Positions 58,100 through 64,000 of a stretch of 64,000 bases of DNA are shown here, piece after piece. This DNA comes from Blastomussa wellsi. Taxonomy: Eukaryota > Cnidaria > Anthozoa > Scleractinia > Plerogyridae. Within the stretch, counting starts at the first letter, position 1. Every line of letters begins with the position of its first letter. The stretch covers positions 39,041,533-39,105,532 of the forward strand of contig OX393561.1 of assembly GCA_947652115.1 (NCBI GenBank), read 5' to 3'. A program made the translations under genes and the position numbers. The notes under the pieces were generated by a model, which saw nothing but the letters and a program-made list of their open reading frames with translations, was not told the origin of the DNA and ran no database searches.

Positions 58100-58860
58100 G
58101 GCAAAAAAAATTGGGGGTCACCGACTTCGTTTTGGAGATAACATACCCAGAAGAACACCCTAAATCTGAAAACTCGCGCTTCGTTAGCGAATACGGCTAC
58201 AGTGTCTGTAAGCACAAAAATATTGCAAATAAATCTTTGAAATGAAAGTATCTCTGTCAAATGTTGTTTAAATGGACCCATAATGTGAATTTATTCAATT
58301 AGTGTGGTTCCTAAAGTAAAAATTCGCAGTTAGCGACCACATTTCCACTCGCCTAACAGCCGCAAGATGGCAGGATTCGATGTTGATTCTGGGCAGAAAA
58401 CTTCAAAATTTTTAAACTTCACACATTGATTTTTTTGTTCATTTTTTGACAATCTGTCGAGAATTGTAAATAAAATCAGTCCATGGAAAAAAAAGTAGGG
58501 GTCACCGACCATTTAAGGGAGCAAACTACCAGCAAAGCTACGAAACGGCTTCTGGCCCTTTGTTTTTCCTCAGCGCGCGTGCTCGAGGGATGACGTGGCG
58601 TGACGAATCCGTGCGCAGTTACGATGCGCACAGACAATTAGCGCGTACGTCCTTAAATATGTCAAAATTACAAAGAAACGTTTGGTAATCCGGACGCAGC
58701 GTCCGGATGGCCATACATTTCTTTGTAAATTTTGACGTTTTTAACTGGCTGTATCTCGCTTAATATCTCGGTGTGCTCTTTCTGACTATGTGGATCAATA
58801 GCTGCTAATCCCATAATTTGTTGACTCGTACCTTGTCCCCCTCGGTTTGAAAACAGGCAA
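58100..58860. other. Gene-free stretch
   Basis: No gene seen. Two similar short blocks (GGGGTCACCGAC at 58115 and 58498) with related flanks suggest a decayed repeat. Confidence 0.35.
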
Positions 58861-58874
58861 TAAGTAGATGTTAA

Positions 58875-60708
58875 TTAAGCCATGCCATAGCACTTGAACT
58901 TTCCTAATGTATGATAACCGCTCTCAGAACTGTCCTCTGTATCCCCAAACCTCAGCTGTTTAACAGGAAGATGGGTTTTCAGTGTTAGGAGACCGCCGTC
59001 TTCACGCCATACGAGGTCGTTAGCATCACAATTGCAAACCCGCGCGGAGTTTGCGCACGAGTTGGTCATTCCACATGCGCAGATTTGTTTTCCGCTGCCA
59101 GGGGAAGCTCCTCCCCAGTAGTCCATCTTTATATTATCACGTGACACCCACCATCCGTATACTTCGCTATCGTAAACAAAAGACGAACCATGGCACTCGT
59201 ATTTGATAAACTGTTCACAGCGAGAAGAGACTCTGGTAAGACTCGCCAGCTGAAACAGACTCGCCCCTGTGTAATGAATGTCACGTGAGTAACACCCCAC
59301 AGCATCACATCCTTTTACCAACATTCTGCTTTCGCTATCGTGACTGATCACTGTCACGCCAACTCCATTCTTGTCGTTCATGTCACATGTGACATCAAGT
59401 AACGGCGGTAAGCCTCCGTCACCGTCAGGATCAATGGCGTAAGAGCCACTTTGTGCCGTTGGGTCGAGTTTCTTTAAGTCGCTGCAAGACTTCGCTAATG
59501 CTGGGAGAGAAATTTAAATTAAAGTGGTCAGAGAAGTAACCCTCAGTGGAAACTTGTCAGTCCTATTGCTATTCCATCGGGACCGTGCAAGGTGTACGGA
59601 ATAAATATCGAGGCTCTGTTTCTGGTCTTTCATTTCATCTGACAATATAGCGTCATAGAAATTAGTAATTGTATTCCCCTGACTTTCTCCAGATTTTTTT
59701 TCCTGTACGAGGCTCAGGGAATGGAGCTGCTTTAATAGTTGGATACGCTCCAATTCTTTGGCCAATTCAACCTGAGTACGAGTGGGAAGAAAAGGCGCAA
59801 TGCGAGGACAAACATAGCAACACACTAGCAAAACAACGCCTGCCGTAAAAACATTCGTTTCAAAACTTGAAGGTTCTTACTGGTTCAATATACATCTTCA
59901 GAAGTGAAGAAAGTTTCTTAGAAGCAACTTTACAAGAAAAACAAAACTAGTGAGCCTGTATTAAACTGACCAACTGAAGATATGTGGTGCATGCTTTAAT
60001 AATCGTACATTTACCACAATACGTCAATGTGTTACAAAGCCTTTTTCCTCGGAGCTGAAACTCGATCGAGAAATGTTCACATTTCCTTCGAAAAGCTATA
60101 AATCAAGTGCATAAAGGTTTTAGAAACCTCCCCTCATCTCATTTCTGGAAGCCTGCTGGAGGCCATTTTAAAAGAAGGTCGACTCCCGCGACTGACCTAC
60201 GCTTGCTAAAGAACCTCGCGCCCAGGCCGGTAAAGTCTTTAACGCTCTTTTTTATTCACTTTCTATTCAACTTCTCGACGAAAATTCTTTCTATCAAATA
60301 TCATTGCCTTACAAACTTTTACGTAATATATAGACACGAGAGTTGTTTAAATAAGGTTTCAGTATATTTACCTGGATATCCCTGGAATCTCGCCATTCCC
60401 ATGTACGTAGACGATGCATCTTTTACAAAACAGGCTCCACAGCTATGTTCTCTCGCCTTACTGTTAAAATCACATTTCCTTTTGTCCCACCAGTAGTTAA
60501 AACTCATACATTTCGGATCTTTAGCACACAAATCCACGCAGTCCTGATGGCGTTGTACAGGTTTTGAGTTGTAAGTTGTGTTAACAAGAGCGAATCCACG
60601 CTGAGACCTTTCTTCACGACAGAAGCCGCACAAGACGGCCAAAAATGTTAGCTGTAGACAGTAGAAAATTATAGAAAAACTTAACAGATGCATCTGTATT
60701 ATGTACAT
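58875..60708 (-). CDS. Secreted PAN/apple plus fibrinogen-like (CASPR-type) protein, two exons
   Basis: Exon 1 is 60372-60708 and exon 2 58875-59500; the donor CAG|GTAAAT and acceptor TTTCTCTCCCAG are strong, and phase 1 is kept, giving 320 residues. Residues 1-30 form a signal peptide (hydrophobic, ending near LCGFC). A PAN/apple domain follows with paired Cys (CVDLCAKDPKC, KCDFN). Exon 2 opens SCSDLKKLDPTAQSGSYAID, the usual start of fibrinogen-like domains in contactin-associated proteins, and has the Cys-rich core CACGMTNSCANSARVCNCD followed by LPVKQLRFGDT. Likely secreted or matrix glycoprotein; the same domain style occurs in coral skeletal-matrix proteins (recollection). The frame at 59514-59831 (ELAKELERIQLLKQLHSL) resembles a coiled-coil exon but its acceptor phase does not fit, so it is left out. 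Confidence 0.75.
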
Positions 60709-60719
60709 TTCTCAGTGTT

Positions 60720-61450
60720 ACGAAAATGCCTCATCAACGCCGCCCGTTCTTGTGGAAGTGGAACAGAAAGTTTCAGCCACCTCAGTGTTCCACTCAACCT
60801 TCTGGATTAGTTAACGCAGTAAATGTTGTAAACATACCTTTAATAAACATTTCCCACCTACAGAGCAGAATTACATAAATGTTCAGTCACCTGTTCCACT
60901 CAATCGCGCGTCTTGATTAGTTAACGCAGTAAATTGGTAAACATGCTTAATTAAAAGTTCTCCCCAACAGAGCTAGAGAAAATGTTGGCCATCCGTGCGT
61001 CTTGTTGAAAATCGCCTTATCGAAATATGTCGCTTTGCTGGTGTGAGAGAAATAAATTTGATACCCTTATGGATTACAGTTCTTATAATGAACTTTAACT
61101 CTAAGTCTTAAACCAAACCCATCGCTTATCCATACAGAAAGCCTCAGAATCCGTTTGGTGAGATTTAAATAAGTTTAAATTAAAACTATCAGTTATACCG
61201 ACGGCGGCTCTAGCGCTATGGGGTGGGAACATAAGAAAAGAAATTAACATAACCAGAAGTTTTACTTTTTACGATGCATTGAAATGTTAATCCTTCCGTT
61301 TATTTTCAACAATACAATATAAGGGTGCCTGTAAGGTTTCCATTGACGCAAAGTGTTTCCTTCCCTGGGTGGGAGTATTTCATCAATGTTGGTGTTTTGG
61401 GGGTCTTAAAACAGTACCCAATTTCTCCAAAACAATAAATAATCTTAGTT
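60720..61450. other. Gene-free stretch
   Basis: Upstream DNA of the PAN gene; GTTCCACTCAA...TTAGTTAACGCAGTAAAT occurs twice (about 60787-60825 and 60893-60935), a diverged direct repeat. Nothing else seen. Confidence 0.4.
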
Positions 61451-62206
61451 AATGGAGAAATGTGTCCCTCTGAAGGAGAAGCGGAAAACGGCTTACTCTT
61501 CCACAGATCCAAGGGTAGTGGAAGCTAGAAGGAAGGCGGACGAAGCACACCAAGTCTGGGACTCTGACAGCTGTGATGACAACAGGTTGGCTTGGAAACT
61601 CGCTATCGAAAACCTGTACAATGTCTACGCCCTGGTTGAAGAGAAGGAACTTAAAAAACAGATTCACAATATTGAGTCAGCCCATGGAGCGCAAAGGTAT
61701 GGTGAAGCCTGGAGAACAGTCAACAACATCACTGGAAGAAAGAGAGCCCAAGAAGGCCAAGTCTCAGGAAATAGCCCAGAAGAGAGAGTGTCAACCTGGT
61801 TCTCTCATTTCAAGAAACTCCTGGGTAACCCCCCTGATGTTGAGGATCCAGATGAAGTTATTCCAACAATCTTCGATGACCTAGATCTCAAGGACGACCT
61901 CTTCTCTGAAGATGAGTATCGCAAAGTCAAGTCCTCTCTCAAGATTGGTAAAGCTGCAGGCCCTGACGGAATCCCCCCGGAAGTGTTCACGTTCTGCAAC
62001 TTCGACGACATTTGTCTCGACTTCTGTAACAAAGCCCTTCTAGAGAACGATAAGCCCGACTTATGGTCTTTTATGAACATTGTCCCCGTGCCCAAATCTG
62101 GTGACCTGACCAACACCAATAACTATCGCGGAATCAGCCTGATATGCATCATTGCCAAAGTCTACAACCGCCTGATTCTGAATCGTATTAGAAGTGTTAT
62201 CGACAT

Positions 62207-62421
62207 TTATCAATAAAGGGCAAAATTACTGAGCGCTGATTGGTTGAGAGAGAGGGCATATTTTCTTAATCGAGGGCATTTTTAGTAATCAAGAGAGGGC
62301 ATGATTACCTGTTAATGATTGGCTAATCCGTTGATTGCCGTAGCGCTAAACAGGCTTCCCAGATAAAAATAGACTGCGCGCGTGATTTTCCTTCGTATAA
62401 ATTTTGCCCTTTATTGATAAA
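62207..62421. mobile_element. MITE inserted in the LINE
   Basis: TTATCAATAAAGGGCAAAAT at the left and ATTTTGCCCTTTATTGATAA at the right are perfect terminal inverted repeats. Inside are GAGAGAGGGCAT units. RT homology stops at its edge. Confidence 0.8.
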
Positions 62422-62588
62422 CAAGTAATCCCATGAGACCTGGTACTATTAAGGATTAATTGCACTTGAGTTTTCAAAATTTTCCAAATTGCCCTCGTCG
62501 CTTCGCGACTCGGGCAATTTTGGAAAACTTTGAAAACTCTCGTGCAATTAATCCTTAATAGTATTTGGCCTCATGTGATTACCTTTTC
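62422..62588. mobile_element. Foldback element next to the MITE
   Basis: CTATTAAGGATTAATTGCAC and AAATTGCCC face GGGCAATTT and GTGCAATTAATCCTTAATAG about a short CG-rich centre; outer parts AAGTAATCCCATGAGACC / GGCCTCATGTGATTACCT extend the fold. No LINE sequence separates it from the MITE, so one was inserted into or beside the other. Confidence 0.75.
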
Positions 62589-64000
62589 TAAGCTCAGGTA
62601 CAATCAGAATGGTTTCTGGTCGAGGAGAACCACTGTAGCCCAGATCTTGACTCTGCGAATAATTATCAAAGGTGTGAAAGCTAACCACCTTCCAGCCATC
62701 ATTACCTTCATGGACTTCAAGAAGGCGTTTGACTCCATTCACCGGTGGAAAATGATGCGGATTCTCAAAGCCTACGGAATACCTCCCAATCTCCTCAGAG
62801 CCATTGACAGGATGTACTCTAACACCAAGGCGAAGATCATTACTCCAGATGGTGAAACAGAACTGTTCGATCTCACCGCCGGTGTGCTCCAAGGCGACAC
62901 CCTAGCACCCTTTCAGTTCATCATTGTTCTGGACGTCGCTATGAGGAGAGCGCTGCACGGCAAAGAAGAAGATCTGGGCTTCACCATTACTCCCCGAAAA
63001 TCTAGAAGGCACCCTAAAGAAGTGCTGGCAGACCTAGATTTTGCCGATGACATCGCCCTTCCGTCTGACGCCATCCAACAAGCTCAAGAACTGCTGGCTC
63101 GAGTGGAGACGGAGTGCAAGAAAGTTGGCCTAGGTCTGAATGGCCCCAAGACAAAGGTGCTGGCATACAACATTGACAACCCTCTACCTCTGCAAACTCG
63201 AGATGGAACGAAGTTGGAATACAAAGACGACTTCAAGTACCTTGGGTCTTGGGTTGATCCTTCAGAGAAAGACATCGCTGTACGAAAAGCCCTTGCATGG
63301 AAAGCCCTCAACGGCATGTCCAAGATATGGACCTCCAGCATGAAACCTGAGCTGAAAAAGCGTTTCTTTCTCGCAACAGTTGAATCCATCCTCCTGTATG
63401 GGTGTGAGAGCTGGGCAATGTCGGGGTAACAGGAAAAGTCTCTCAATGGCACCTACACACGCATGCTGAGGAAGGCATTGAACGTACACTGGTCGACCTA
63501 CATGACAAACGACCAGTTGTATGGTAAGCTCCCAGCTGTGTATGACAAGATCGCATCCAGGAGACTGCAACTAGCTGGCCACTGTCACCGTCACACAGAG
63601 CTGAGCACGCAGAAGCTTGTGTTGTGGCAGCAGTGTGATTATGTGGAAACACTGAAGAGTGACACGGGAGCGACGAGCGTCACGGAACTGGCCACGTTGA
63701 TGAGCAGCCGAGAGGTGTGGAGGAGTCATGTCAGGTCCCGTCTTAGGACGACCTGAGTGAGTGAGTGAGTGAGTGAGTGAGTGAGTGAGTGAGTGAGTGT
63801 GAGTGAGTTTCGCTGTTCACACCCTATTTGGAACGTGATTTGTACTCTTTAGATTAGGTATAAAATAAGTTCCTTTTATCCATCTCACGTAGTCTGTGTT
63901 ATCAGACGAAACCGGTCGGCGAAAATAAAGTTTACATGATCTGTTGCTGTCTGCTGCACACTATTACTTATTTAAAAGACATTATTTGCAAGCAAATAAC

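Larger units (their letters stand above)
61452..63808 (+). mobile_element. 5'-truncated non-LTR retrotransposon with RT, interrupted
   Basis: Frame 1 (61452-62206) holds the pre-RT region and RT start: KAAGPDGIPPEVF, IVPVPKSGD, NNYRGISL. Frame 2 (about 62585-63426) resumes at YNQNGFWSRRTTVAQILTLR, then motif A MDFKKAFDSIHRWKM, LQGDTLAPFQF and FADDIAL, and YGCESWAM. A TAA at 63427 breaks the frame, after which NGTYTRMLRKALNVHW continues to 63756. The 3' end is a (GAGT)n tail (63754-63808). The endonuclease domain is missing. The catalytic DD pair is present but the copy is dead because of the insertion and stop. Confidence 0.85.

Noticed and set aside
59514..59831. Minus-strand frame with ELAKELERIQLLKQLHSLSL, a possible middle exon of the PAN gene
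   Set aside because: A fair acceptor lies before it (position near 59773), but joining exon 1 (phase 1) to it gives a stop at once, and I found no good donor. Exons 1 and 2 join in frame without it.

Overview
The window reads as nuclear DNA from an anthozoan cnidarian, most likely a stony coral or close hexacorallian relative. This is inferred, not proven. The DNA is AT-rich, genes carry GT-AG introns, and non-LTR retrotransposon pieces, a tRNA-derived SINE and many short inverted-repeat elements are scattered through it. One gene pairs a PAN/apple domain with a contactin-associated-protein-like fibrinogen domain, a pairing I associate with cnidarian secreted and skeletal-matrix proteins.

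Left edge (0.1-5.8 kb): a nine-exon gene on + whose splice phases join into one 1,070-residue frame. It resembles Tnp2-type (CACTA/EnSpm-related) transposases and looks intact. Its first intron appears to derive from the 3' end of a LINE.

Centre (8.4-55.7 kb): ten small, apparently single-exon genes on both strands, all built as short N-terminus, two adjacent transmembrane helices and a cytosolic tail. Seven carry one to four PPxY motifs, which bind WW domains such as those of NEDD4-family ubiquitin ligases. Three lack PPxY, and two of these end in hydrophobic PDZ-ligand-like tails. Three minus-strand members (8.4, 10.9 and 17.3 kb) are close paralogues; the rest are strongly diverged, and the 54 kb member has a tail of over 400 residues. 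I read this as a local cluster of a lineage-expanded family of membrane adaptors and consider it the best candidate here for an undescribed system. An unrelated gene with a coiled coil, a SAP/HeH-like segment and hydrophobic helices sits head-to-head with the 22 kb member.

Right edge (58.9-63.8 kb): a two-exon secreted PAN plus fibrinogen-like gene on -, followed by a 5'-truncated LINE on + broken by two nested inverted-repeat insertions and ending in a GAGT microsatellite.

The gene-poor DNA between is largely mobile-element debris: paired MITE copies with recognisable target-site duplications, and large palindromes of Penelope-like terminal type that contain hammerhead-ribozyme-like cores. 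The core at 52.1 kb keeps every conserved position I could check by eye. Long stretches (12.6-17.2, 29.6-31.9, 44.9-53.9 kb) show no supportable gene.
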